Assembly (NCBI GenBank): GCA_049999805.1
Contig: JBNGIO010006356.1
Location: 577,273 to 616,058 of the forward strand
From: Folioceros fuciformis
Lineage: Eukaryota > Anthocerotophyta > Anthocerotopsida > Anthocerotales
Length of the DNA: 38,786 bases
Direction of reading: 5' to 3'
A model generated the notes under the pieces. That model saw only the letters and a list, made by a program, of their open reading frames with translations. It did not search any database and was not told the DNA's origin. How positions within the stretch are numbered: the stretch's first letter is position 1; each line of letters begins with the position of its first letter. This document shows positions 9,928-21,900 of the stretch, in pieces. Both the position numbers and the translations under genes were made by a program.

Positions 9928-12900
9928 ATGGAGAAGTGGAGTGTCCAGCACTTGGAGGACGAGCCCTCGGCCACAAGCTTCAAGTCATGCATCGAGCTCC
10001 GCAACCTGCCGGTGGTACGTTCGTCGTTCTGTTTGTAAGGACTACCGCTGAAACTCGCTGAAGGGTCCTCATGGGCGTCAAGATTGTCATTTCTGCAGGT
10101 GCTGGGTGGTGCTGTCCAAGACTGGAAGGCTTTCAGAAGCTGGGATTCCGGCAAGGGTGGCTTACTGTATTTGAAGGTGACCTTGGTGTCGCTGCAATAG
10201 GAATAGGCTTGATGGTCACTACTGGGAGGATGCGAAGAGTCAACGTCCCCCGTTTACATGTGATGCAGGAGGTGGCAGGCGACTGCAATGTGGTAGCCAT
10301 GGGGTCAAGTCGTGGGCAGGTGTTCACTGGAGAACTTGGAAAGCATAAAAGGGTGAGATTGCAGTGCAGGGTGATATGATGAGCGTTGCTGCTTTCTATG
10401 TGCTTGACTTAGATTGTGAATGCCTGCAGACACAAATTTTGTTCAGTGACTTCCTGGATCTAGCCATCGCGTCATTGGAAGGAGATGACATCCTACTTGC
10501 TAGCACTGCATTAGACTTGTTGCCGGATGCAGCATCAACAGCAGCAGGGAATGACGAAGAGACACCGTCGGGTGGAGTCGCTCATCAACATCACTTATAT
10601 CTTGCTCAGGTCCCAGTGATGCTTTTGAACTTTTGTACCAAGACTTTTTGCTCTTTGTCTGTTCCAACCAGACATATCTCCATGCCCACAGGATACTCGT
10701 CAAATAGCTTGTGACCATATTTCTTTTGCTGCAGGTACCTATGTACAGACGCTCAAGCAGCACTGCTCCTTTGCGATGTTTGATGGAGGATATCTCTGTG
10801 GTAAGTAATGTACGATTTATAAGGGTGGCTGCGCTCTCTGTCCCTCTCTATTTTCGGCGTCCTCAGATGATGCTGTTGTTCAGCATGTGCTTTGACAGCA
10901 AGCTTATTGGTCTTGGCTGGCTGCACTGCCTAAGTTTGTGATCGGGCCCTTTTTAGCCAGGAATTTTGAAGAAAGAGGACCTGGCAGACATTAATATGTG
11001 GATGAGTGTGAATGGATCCAGATCCAGCATACACTACGATCCCTTCCATAACTTGCTCTGTGTGGTGGTTGGGTCGAAGGAAGGTACAGCTTTTCATACA
11101 TTTTGCTTATGCTAACCAATGGGTTTCAAATCAACCTTACTGAATAATTGTCGTCTTGCTCTTCTTGTACCGCAGTCATGTTGTGGCCACCTTCAGCCGC
11201 TGTGTCCTTATATCCCTGTTCCATATATGGGGAGTCATCAAATCACAGGTAAATGTAAGTTGTGTAGGGTACCAACTGGCTGATGACTTGGGTGGTTCTT
11301 GTCTCAAGAGGGATGTTTCTGTGTCCGGATATGTGTGCTGCATATACTTCACAATGTTCTGGTGTTGCTTTAAAATTGCAGTGCCGTGGATTTTGCGGAG
11401 CCTGATGTGGAGCTTCATCCGCGGTTTAAGGGAGCGATGGAGTGCTCCCAGACTGTGACTTTGAAGGCAGGCGATGCACTTTTCATTCCTGAAGGCTGGT
11501 ACTCCACATTTTGCAGAGCTGGATGGACATGCATGAGAGGAACACTAGTCTCTTCTTATCAAGATCTCTTTGCAGCGTTGTCTTTGAGATATGTTTTCGG
11601 TCAGCAGACAGCGAGGAATGCTGAAGGAAAAACACTTGGCTTCAGGTATCACCAGGTGAACAGTGAGAATGTAACAATCGCTGTTAACTTTTGGTGGCCA
11701 TCAGCAATATCATCAGCTCTGGGTACTCACATGGATGCTTACTACCTGCGCCGAATCACAGCGAGGTGAGGTGATGAATCTGGTCTGCCGACATCTGGCA
11801 AGACTAGAAGACATGTCTTTAAACAGTGCAGGCGTGTTTTCAATCCAGACTGGCTAATGTCTCTCCCATGACCGGCTGTCATGTATCTCTGGTGACTTCT
11901 ACCATCCGGACGATCAGCCTTGTAGATGCTGAGAAGGTAGTCGCTGCTCCCTATCCTTGTGTTGAGTGTCCTTGTTACAGTAACTGCCTCCAGTGATATG
12001 AGAGTTGATCATATTTTCCTCAGGACCGCATGGTAACAGAACTGCAAGGCTCCTGGCCTGCTGATACTGCGGACAAAGCGAACAATTCAGTAGACGGTGA
12101 TCAATCGCTCCACAGCTTGAAGCTACTTAGCGAACGGGCCATTGATTCCGGCAAAGAAGGATCACAAATGCAACGTCTGCCAAGCACAAGTGCTTATGTT
12201 ACGGAGGGTGCCTCTGGTGTTAACGATTTGACACCAACAGAGGCCCAGTACCTGATCACTCTTGTTCTCTGCGTGGCGTCGTTGGTTGAAAATGAGCAAG
12301 CAGCTGTTGATCCTGAAGCTACAAGTGCTGGTGAGAAGTTGGAGAAGACAAAGATCGCCATAGCCAAGGTTTTTTCCGTCGATCATGTTTTGCTTCAAAG
12401 GATCTTGTCGCTGCTTGTGGTAAGAGACTGACTTGTGCACTTCTTGGAGGCAGCATGCATGGGTCTCCGGAGCTCTTGTATGAACTCAGTGCTTTTTCAC
12501 CCTGTGGCAGCACCAATTTCCTCGCACTCTGGAAACCCTCATCCTCTATGGCTTGTCCCCAGCCGCTGCGGAGATTCTGGTCAGAAAGTTTGATAAAATG
12601 GTGGATGTAAACACGAAAGAGTCGCAGTAAGCTCCATCGTGACTCACAGGTGGGTTATTACCAGATACTCTAGAAACCCATCGGTTTTGCTGAGGGTGGC
12701 TTGGTTGTGCAGAGCTGCTTTTTTCGAGTCCTTCTACAGTGTGTTCGAAAGACCTGGTGAAGCGATGAATGAGATCCTGTTCCAAAAGGCACAATTCGCA
12801 GCCGAGGTGACCCCTTTGTCCCTGACCGTGGGCGTCTTTGTTCGCACTCAGTGCATTCGTGTCTCGTGACCCCTCAAGTATTGCCGACACTGAACTGCCT

Positions 12901-12969
12901 CTGAATTTGCAGGCCTTGAAAAATGTTATGGAGGGCATGCTGGGTTTGTCTTGGGCGCCTCTGGTCTGA
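9928..12969 (+). CDS. JmjC-domain 2-oxoglutarate/Fe(II) oxygenase, JMJ31-like
   Basis: Fourteen phase-consistent exons: 9928-10014, 10099-10176, 10269-10352, 10430-10609, 10735-10800, 10957-11083, 11176-11248, 11382-11498, 11646-11765, 11918-11936, 12024-12419, 12511-12626, 12713-12806 and 12913-12969, giving 537 residues. The cupin-fold core shows SSIHYDPFHNLLCVV (iron ligands H191 and D193), LWPPSAAVSLYP, YGESSNHSAVDF, LKAGDALFIPEGW and YHQVNSENVTIAVNFWWPS (third ligand H273). This is the small JmjC class (JMJD5/HIF1AN/TYW5-like), and the closest plant protein I know is JMJ31. Such enzymes hydroxylate or demethylate protein or RNA; the substrate here is unknown. A C-terminal region of about 220 residues follows. 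The 19-nt exon 10 is needed to keep frame. No signal or membrane segment is visible. Confidence 0.92.
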
Positions 12970-13839
12970 TTCTTGGTGACGACAGAGGTCGACAAGCTGG
13001 CTTTTGCAGGTCCTTGTGCGACGATCTCAACGGGTGACAGCATTAGGGAGCAGCCCTGTCCATTGTCGGAGACGCCTCGGCAGAATTTCGTTTCGGCTGC
13101 CACAGTTCCGTGTGAGACAAACTGAACGGGAGCGACAGGATTAGGGAGCTGCACTGATTGTTGTACGAGATACTTCACATTAATTCCGTTTCGTTGTCTC
13201 TGGGCTTGGAGATTTAGAACACAGTACGCCCTGCGGCTTGACCACACTGAGCGCCGGAGCAGTGAACGAGGTTACAAAGTAAATAGAAGGAGGGAGACCT
13301 CACTTGAGGGTTCCAGAAGACAAGCACTGGAGACGGGCCACTTCCCCTCTCATTGCAAGACTGCTTGTACGGTCGGGTATCTGCAAGGAGGCTGAAGTTC
13401 GGACATGGCATCGGTTGTTTGTCTCAGCCCAAGCAGTGAAGAGGCTCCTCCGCCCTATCTATTGCCTAACCAATGGCAAAGGTCTCTTTGGAAAGCAACA
13501 AACCAGATTAGAACGTTCTGGACGCATGAGGAGGCGTGTCTCGTCTATACCTCCATAGCGCCGCTCACCAGCAGGCAGATGCACCTGGACGATCGTGGTT
13601 GCGATCCTCATGCCGTCCTTGGTATATACAAGTATTGACCGACGCGAAGTTGGTTAACGGCAAAAGGAACAGGTTCCAGGCAACTGCTGGAAAGGAGGTC
13701 ATCCTGAAGAACCTGACTTGTGACGTTTGTAAGTGCTCACCCGCAACTCGGGCTGATCATAGGTCGTAGACGGAGCTTGAATCATGAAGGACAGAATTCC
13801 TTCATCTGTCTTGGCCACCTCGAGCTCACCTCCTAGGCT
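12970..13839. other. spacer or unresolved 5' part of the terpene synthase gene
   Basis: Between the JmjC stop and the recognisable terpene synthase coding lie small open frames (for example 13405-13638, 77 codons). I cannot match any of them to the N-terminal domains of a diterpene synthase. This stretch may contain the JmjC 3' UTR plus unrecognised first exons of the next gene. Confidence 0.35.
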
Positions 13840-15516
13840 GTGCAAGATCAAAACACCGGGTTAAGTGTTGAATTCTCAACCTCCATATCAGCAGCAGCTC
13901 GCTGCGGGGCGGGTCACCTGATTATGATCCAAGCTTGCATCCTGAGAATGGAGGCCGTGCGCGTGGGGATCGGGAGGCCCTCGGTGACCACCTGCATCTC
14001 AGTCACTGCCCCGAGTTCGAGGTCGGCACGACGGCCATGGCTCCCGTGCGGTGCACCCTCAGACCGCAGAATTGGAAATCGAAGGCAGGCCAGCAGCACC
14101 GGTCGCATGGACAATCGCGCTCAGCTGCAGGACCTCACCGATCGTGAGTCCGTCAAAGGCTCCTCACTCGATGCAGTCTGGCCGGGCAAGTGTGCTTCCT
14201 CCACCACTTCCTGGCTGGAAGTAATCCCGGGCCGCCTGCAAGCTGCACTCGTGCAGCTACACGGTGCAGTTTCAGATCTCAATGCCACGCTCTCCGAGAG
14301 CCTTGCGCTGCTGGACTGCTTGGACCGCCTCGCTCTCTCGGCTCTCTTCAAGCGTNNNNNNNNNNGGTCATGCAGATGGTACGTGGGTTGCAAGTTGGAC
14401 AAGATCAACGTGGGCAATCGTGGGATGGTGACAGAAAGCTACTACGGGGGTTTGGGGTTGGGAATACAGGCAGATTTGTGGGAGTCATTGGCAGCCTGCG
14501 CTCAGAATACAGTGCTGCTGACATTGTCTGATGACTACTTTGACTTGAAGCTCGAGAGTTTCTCCGATCTGCAGACTTTTGTTGAAGCAATAAGAAGGTA
14601 GGTAGTGGAACCTTAAAATCTTGCAATAGCAGCTTCATCCCTGCTTCGAGGCCCTCTGGCCTTTCGATAGAGTAGTTTGTCGGCAGAGTGAAGTTGACCA
14701 TGGACGAACTACTGTGCATCCCTGCAGATGGGACCCGTCATTGGTACAAAACGGGAGTGATCTGCAACAGATTCTCTTCTTCGCCATCTACGACACCGTA
14801 AACTCCATGAGCGAAGCTGCATCTTCACCTCAGTTTCAAGGACGTGACGTCGGGCGGCACCTGCGAAGGTCATACGTGCGGGTACTGGAGGCAATGTTGA
14901 CCGAGGCCGAGTGGAACGAGAAAGCTTACATTCCATCCTTGCCAGAGTACCTTAAGGCCGCAGAACCTTCCTTCGCTTTGGAGCCCCTTCTTCTGAGCAT
15001 GCTCTTGTTCATGCCGAAGAAGCTTTCAGACGACATCCTGGACGGCTCCGACTACCTTCTCCACCTGCAGCTTGTCAGTCGCTCGGGAAGGCTCGTCAAC
15101 GACTTGCGATCCGCGAGGGTACGTTCCGCCTGCTGTTGAAATTGATGCAGTGAAGGCGAAGGCTAATCTTTCGATGTGAACTCACGCTGTTACGAAACTT
15201 TTTGCGTGCGCAGAGAGAGAGGGAGATGGGCAAGTTCAACAGCGTGACAATCTGGATGGGCCAGAATCCTTCCCTCACGGTAGAAGAGACTGAGGAACAG
15301 CTATTGCAGAAAGCAGAAGATGCCACCACGCAGCTAATGCGCTTGGTGTTTACGCATGGTGACTCAGCCAACTGCTTGCACCCAGAGGGTAGACGTATCT
15401 TCCTTGGAATGTGTTGCGAGGTCAACTGCATGTACTATAGCACCGATGAGTGGTCGAAACCGGAGAGTGAGTTGAAGGGGATGATCAAAGACATGATATT
15501 CCGCTCTATCCCTTGA
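13840..15516 (+). CDS. diterpene synthase, class I, ent-kaurene-synthase-like (N-terminus and middle unresolved)
   Basis: Class I terpene synthases ionise a prenyl diphosphate using Mg2+ held by DDxxD and NSE motifs. Here DDYFD is at 14530-14544. N-D-x-x-S-x-x-x-E is rebuilt across a splice (15098 onward to 15219). Further family features are WYVGCKLDKI, RWDPSLVQN, EAMLTEAEW and the GKFNSVTIWM helix. Reliable exons are one ending at 14597, then 14728-15118 and 15214-15516 (stop). Before the N gap, LALLDCLDRLALSALFKR matches the beta-domain helix that precedes REEI-type sequence in kaurene synthases. Some 200-250 residues normally lie between that helix and WYVGCK, but here only ten N separate them. 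The start is not established; 13840 is only the first ATG of the open frame. It may be a complete gene with an assembly gap or a deleted pseudogene. Confidence 0.75.
14356..14365. other. assembly gap, ten N
   Basis: A run of ten N lies inside the terpene synthase reading frame. A round number suggests a placeholder of unknown true length. The missing family sequence on either side argues that the real gap is several hundred bases or more. Confidence 0.9.
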
Positions 15517-16331
15517 TCCAACGGCGCTTACATTTGTAAACTACAGACCTACCTCGGTAGGCCTTTGCTCCTAGGTTTTAGATTTTGTTCGGCAGCTATA
15601 GGGACACGGAATGAGCGTCCTAACTGCAAATCTATACAGATTTGATGAATTGCGAATGAATCGATGGGCCCAAGCCCTTGCATGATCCTTGCTACACGGG
15701 TCTGTTGATTTCAGGTCTGACAAATACTCCTGATCCTACTACTGAGACGTGCACCAACTATGGCAGACTCTGCTCTGATTGAAGTCTCCTTGGATCTGAA
15801 AGACCAATGCTCTGCTCAAGTTCCGAATTTCAAGTCCTCGCCATGAATCCTTCCTGCATGGTTGCCGTCTGCTGAGTTGTTACATGTACAAGCCAACTTT
15901 GGCCGCCAAAACTGCCGCAGCTGCACAACCTCCTACACTTCACAGGAAAGGACTGTGTCTGCTCCAATACCAATTGCCCTCTTGCACACCAGGCTAGGCT
16001 ATCCCACCACCTCAAGTCCATCCTCAAGTTGCAAAAATCTTTTCCATGAGCCCCACTATTTGTCCAGACAGTGGAAACTGGTCATGCCCCACTGCACTGT
16101 GACATAGAGATCGACGCGCACACTCCCACCTTGGACTAGCCCGCTTTTGATGCGTACATCAAGACTGCTGTACCAGAAGCCACAGAAGGTTCGCACATAA
16201 TAAAGGCTATGCCATTCCACTACGTGTGTACTGGCTTGATAGACTGGCAAGCTTCCGAAGTCCAGAAGCAGATAGATCGAGCTTGAAGGATACCTGACGG
16301 AGCAATAAGTAATGATAGGGGAATTACGCCG
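15517..16331. other. convergent 3' spacer, no gene seen
   Basis: This 815-bp interval separates the stops of the terpene synthase (+) and the DUF218 gene (-), so it should hold both 3' UTRs. The small frames in it (up to 81 codons) are not protein-like. Confidence 0.5.
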
Positions 16332-17955
16332 TCAATATGAGAGGACCGCAGGATCGTCCAGCGTTTCCCTGCCAAACATATCCTGGTTGGCGACATTGTA
16401 CGCCTTGTGCTCCGAATGAAACCATTCATGGAAATCTGAGAGTGTGTGAATTTCACGAATTAAAGGCTCCAAGTTCTGTAGAGACCTTCGTTCCTTACTT
16501 ATCCTGTACTGCAGATGAAGGCAACGGAGCGAACATTAGTCCGGACCCAGCTGGCGTAGCTCAGACTGAAAGGACCATGGTAAAACAGGTTGCGGAGAGG
16601 AAACTCACTCCAATAATCTCCTTGTCGATGCCTTCGTCTGATGCACCGTGGTACTGGAGAAGAAACCCCTGTCCACGAGATCCACGGTCAAGGGCTAAGG
16701 GTCCTTGACCATTGCTGCCCAAGGACTGCCGAAGTCCCATGCCTGCTCCTTTCAGACCAAAAATCCACTCGAACACAGCTTTGGATCGAGGCATATGAAA
16801 TGCGGAAGTCACGACAGCCATTCTTCTCCAACCAAGGGGAATCACGTGGTGAGTCAATGATAAATACCCGTTGCCAATCGTGTCGTAAGAAGCCCATTCC
16901 TTCAGCATAACCGAAACATCCACACCTTTCCGCCTCAAATAGTTCACACACGAGGAACTTTCATGAAGAACAAAACCCTCAGGAGTCAGCTGCGGAGGCC
17001 GGTAAGGAGTTCCTCCACCAGACAACACGATTTTGCAGGAGGGTCCGTTGATCCTTTGGATTTGCAGTGCCAGGTCCAGTCTCCTCTCCACCCAAAGGGG
17101 AACCCCTCCACCTGCAACTTGCCCTCCTGCCAAGACCAGCACGGCATCCAGAGACTCACCCTCGGCACTATCGTCGTGAGCGTCCCCTTTCTCAGGAAAG
17201 ACTGACCTTAACCGTATCCTCCCCGGTTTCCACGAAGTCAGCGCTCTGCCATCGGCACCATCGCCAGCTCCCTGATCTACCGTTCCTCCTGGCTCCAGGT
17301 CACGGCCAGCATACATTTGCTGCAGCACACCAGTTTGAACACACGCATTCTCACTCCTCGCAAGAGTGTCCGGCCTCCTCTGTTTACTCGTGAACGGGCA
17401 CCACAGCTTGAGTCTCTCGAACGGCAACATTTCCCGGCCGTCACCATGTTCTCTCGTCGTCCTCAGCAGTAATTCCAAGTCTGTACATAGCACATCCCTC
17501 GCTGACTCAAAGGCGACACACGAATTGGACACAGAAGGGCACGACTCTCGATCAGCGATGAGCGTTGTGTGGACGGCCGACGCCTGGAACCTAGCATTCT
17601 GTAGCGTGCAACCTGTCTTGCATTTCCTGCTTGCACATCTCCGTTCTGTCCGATGAAGTTTTAAAGCAGACCTGAATGCACATACCGAAGGACTGGTTCT
17701 GCAAATCTTCTTCACTCCCAGAAGAATCCATCTCTGCGTGACCGGTGTGGGCCGCAAATTGTTGTCGTCCTCGCGCCCAGATCGATATCGGCTTTGAGAG
17801 CCATAGCGCCTTCCAGCAGGTAGCCCCCGCGTACTGAATTGCAGCCACAGCGCGGCAGGGGCAACCCTAGAGTCGGGAGACAAGATTGGCAGGCTCTCAA
17901 GCACAGCAAACCTGGAGGGGCGATGGACAGATGTTGGCATCCCGGTCACCCGCAT
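16332..17955 (-). CDS. DUF218 (YdcF/SanA-like) domain protein
   Basis: The main exon is 17955-16609 and the last exon is 16508-16332 (intron 16608-16509), giving about 507 residues. The DUF218 fold is clear: LDAVLVLAGGQVAGGG, a KIVLSGGGTPYRPP loop, ESSSCVNYLRRKGV, WASYDTIGNGYLS, then MAVVTSAFHMPRSKAVFEW. The C-terminal exon ends in LIREIHTLSDFHEWFHSEHK, as in plant members. DUF218 proteins are found from bacteria to plants and their biochemical role is poorly known. The first 265 or so residues are basic and poorly conserved. They could be an organelle transit region, or they could include an in-frame intron starting near the GTGAAG at about 17720. An extra block of about 35 residues lies between FGLKG and SDEGIDKE. 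The start is uncertain. Confidence 0.8.
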
Positions 17956-18996
17956 GCAGGGAGTCCAACTAGAGCCACCCTATGTCACAGTCCAGACCGG
18001 GCGGAGGAGCTTTGAGAGAATTCTGACTCGGAAGCGCTTCCAGAATTGCCTGCACCAGCAACAAACAAACACAAGCACAGGCAAGCAAGACTCCGATCTG
18101 GAGATCAATGAGCCACAGCTCACAGCTCCTGGAGTCCGCAGGAACGCCGGTCCGGCTTGGCGCGCGGATCATCAACAGCTTTTTGCCATTACCCCAATGA
18201 GTTTTGCAGTAAGATGCATCTGTGGTCCTGGATGGCACACGTACATACTAAGAGGCAGCAGTTCAGTTGCCCACCTGGTCATCATAGCCTACGGCCGTTC
18301 GGACATCATCGGGATATTCTAATGAAGGAATAATGCTTATTATAGTTGTACGTGTCTGTATGTAGGTGGGAATCTTTCATTTGATACACAAGCACCCACT
18401 GGCCGGAGGACATGTTTCAAGAGAATCGTATAGACCATGCAAAGTCGCCAAGATATGGCTCCTTAAAGGCTCAAATCTCTACGAACTCTCTCTGGATGAA
18501 ACAAGAAATCGCACTGACTTGTGTAGCAATGTGTGCCGGCTGTCCCCCGAAACAGCTATCGGGCTGTGATGCTCGTTCAGACCTTTGGGCGAGAGGTGAT
18601 GAGCGAAGTTGCCTTTACCGTACATGCACTAGCTATCATGGATAGTTAGAACTCTTGGCTCTTGTATATCGAGCGTATGCTTCTGATAGCCTCAACTGTG
18701 CCAATCTCTTAGGCCTGGCTGCCAACGTTCCTACAAGGAGCCCTGAAAAGCTACCTAAAGGAGCACACAAGAAAATGTATTTCGGTGACCCTGTTTTTGT
18801 TATTCAAGATGTGCTGTTTCTCGAGTCATCCGCCAGTGCCTACTGTCAATAGTCTCCCCTATCATAGATGAATTGCATGTTCCTCATGTTTGGGCTGCTG
18901 AATTTCAGTGTACGTATGATTGCCTAACAAGACCTCCCCAAGTTGGAGGAGATGCTATATAAGCAGCTTTTGGCTACCCATTGAAAGGACTTTGCT
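17956..18996. other. spacer between PPR 3' end and DUF218 promoter
   Basis: Both neighbours are on the minus strand, so this kilobase should contain the PPR 3' UTR and the DUF218 promoter. Small open frames on both strands (up to 122 codons) show no family signature. Downstream of the PPR stop there is no remnant of a DYW deaminase domain in any frame I checked. Confidence 0.45.
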
Positions 18997-21900
18997 TCAC
19001 ATCTCAGAAAAGTCCGGCGGTGATGAATCAAGACGTGGCACATATCCTACTTTCTTCATATAGGAGACGAGCTGTTTCAGCCTTGCGTATATACCTGCAC
19101 TGTCGAGATGCTTTTTATCCCCGACCACAAACCTATGCACCAGCCCATCCATGTCCGTCCACCAGCTCTGTCCTGGCTCCTTCCATGCCCCTATTCCTGT
19201 TCTCCTTGCTTGTATCTCTCGAGCCTCCTGCCACATTTGTGCGCTTGTATATATGTTTGACATCAGCACAAAGGCTGCCACATCTCTCTCATCTAGCTTC
19301 ACTGCTTCCTCGAAAGCATGGCGCCCCACCTCCACATTGCCCCACTTCCGACAAGCACCTAACAGAGTGCGCCAAACTGCACTGTGAGGTTGTAAAGGCA
19401 TTGTCCTCACCACTGCTAGCGCCTCATGAAGGTGGCCGGCACGACCCAGGAGGTCCACCATGCAAGAGTAGTGCACAGTGGTGGGAGTGATGCCATGGTC
19501 TTTGCGCATAGCCTCATAGTACTCTCGCCCTTTGCTCACTAGACCCGAATGACTGCAGACTGTCAGGAGGCTCAGAAAGGTGATGCTATCTGGTTGTATG
19601 CCATCCTCTCTCATTTTGTCGAGCAAGGCAAAGACCACTGTAGTGTCTCCTTGACGGGTATACCCTGCAATCAATGAATTCCATGCGACAATGTCCTTTC
19701 CAGACAACGCATCAAACACCTGCTGAGCATCAACCATGCTACCACATTTGGCATACATGTTTATCAAACTGATGGCTATAAACCAATCAGCTTGAAACCC
19801 TTGTCTTTTAATCTCACCATGAATCTGCTTTCCTTTATGCAAAGCTGACACATTTGCACAAGCTTGCAGGAGGCACACAAAAGTCACAGAATTAGGTGCC
19901 GTGATGCCTTCTTGTTGCATAGCACTGTAAAGACGAAAGGCTTCCTGAGCCATGCCGTGCTGGGAATAACCTGCTATCATGGCATTCCATGTCACCACAT
20001 CTTTTGCAACAAGCCCGTCAAACATACTCTGCGCATCCTCTAGGCTGCCACACTTTGCGTACATCGTTATCAAACTGTTAGCGACAAAAATGTCAACCTG
20101 AAGCCCATGTTCTCCGATATCTGCATGTAGCTGCTTCCCCTTCTCCAAAGCCAAGGGACCCTCGTTTGCACATGCCTGCAGGAGACACACAAATGTCACT
20201 GAATTGGGTGGTGTGGCACCTTCTTTGCGCATATCACTATATAAGTTAAAGGCTCCCTGACTCATGCCCTGCTGGGAATATCCTGCGATCAAGGTGTTCC
20301 AAGTCACGATGTCCTTCTGATGAAGCTCGTCGAAGACATTTTGGGCATCTTGTAGACTGCCACACTTTGCATACATGTTTAGCAAATTGTTCGCAACAAT
20401 GACATCTGCTTGAAGACCTTGTTCTCTTATCTGAGCGTGAAGCTGCTTTCCCTTCTCTAAAGCCATGACACCTACACTTGCACAGGCCTGCAGAAGGGAC
20501 AGAAACGTAATAGAATTTGGTACAGCAACACCTTCTTGTTGCATCGTGCTATAAACGCGGAGGGCTTCCTGTACCATCCCCTTCTGGCAGTATCCTGTTA
20601 TGAGAGCAGTCCACGTCACCACATTTTTTTCAGGAAGCCTGTCAAACACAGTCTGAGCATCCTGCAGGCTTCCACACTTTGCATACATGTTTACTAGGCT
20701 GCAACCCACGACCACATCAACCTGCAATCCTCCTTGTTCGATCAGTTTGTGAAGCTGGTTCCCCATCTCCAGAGCCTGGATACCCACACTTGCACACGCT
20801 TGCAGGAGGCTCACATATGTGACAGAATCGGGTTGCGTACTGCCCTCCTGCCGCATGGCACTGTACAGATGGAGGGCTTCCTGACCCATACCCTGCTGGG
20901 AATATCCGGCTATCATGGCATTCCATGTCACCACATCTTTCTGGCCCAGCCTGTCAAACACGCTTTGTGCATCCTGCAGGCTGCCACACTTAGCATACAT
21001 GTTTACCAGGCTGCAACCTAGAACCACATCCGCTCGGAGCCTCCGTTCGTTGATCTGCCCATGAAGCTGCCTTCCCAATTCCAGAGCCGGGGCACCCACA
21101 GTTGCACACGCCTGTAGGAGGCACACAAATGTCACATAATTGGGCGCATGCATGCCTTCGTGTTGCATAGCATCGTACAGCTGAAGGGCTTGCTGACCCA
21201 TGCCCTGCTGGGAATACCCTGCAATCATGGCATTCCATGTCACTACATCTTTGTAACGAAGTCCATCAAACACGCTGTGAGCGTCCTCCAGTCTGTCACA
21301 CTTTGCGTACATATCCACCAGGCAGTTACAGACAAACAAATCAGGCTCAACATCACTGGCCAACACATCAGCATGCACCTGCTGCCCAGACTTCAGGTCT
21401 CCTCCCCTCGCACAAGCCTGCAGAGCTGCTACGAACACATGACCATCTGGCTTCAACCTGGACAAGCGCATTTTATGATATAGCTGTATAGCCTCGGGGG
21501 ATTGTCCTCGACTAACATGCGCAGAAATGATTGACGACCACATGAAAACATCGGGTTCCACAACCACGGTGAACACATCCATCGCTTCTTGCAGGCTAGC
21601 ATAAGAGGCATACATTCGGAGAATGTGGTTGCATAAGAACCTGTCCGACTCATACCCAATTTTCACGACGAGAGCATGAGCACGCCGTCCCAAGACCACA
21701 TCCTTCTTCACCGCACATTTTTTTACCACGGCATAAAACAGGTATTTGGAAACTGTCCAGTCCGCCTGCACAAGAACCCCCAAAGCCTCAACAGCCTCAG
21801 GAACCTTCTCCTGCTGGCAAAGTTCCATCACCGTCAGAGCCGTTACGCCCCTTTCGTATCCTGCAGGCCTGCGAGGGTTAGGATCATCCTGCAAGCTCAT

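Noticed and set aside
13405-13638. 77-codon open frame as the first exon of the terpene synthase
   Set aside because: No resemblance to known N-terminal domains and no clear splice to the downstream coding.
16551-16620. tRNA A-box-like string GGCGTAGCTCAGACTG
   Set aside because: No matching B box or cloverleaf, and it lies in a DUF218 intron.
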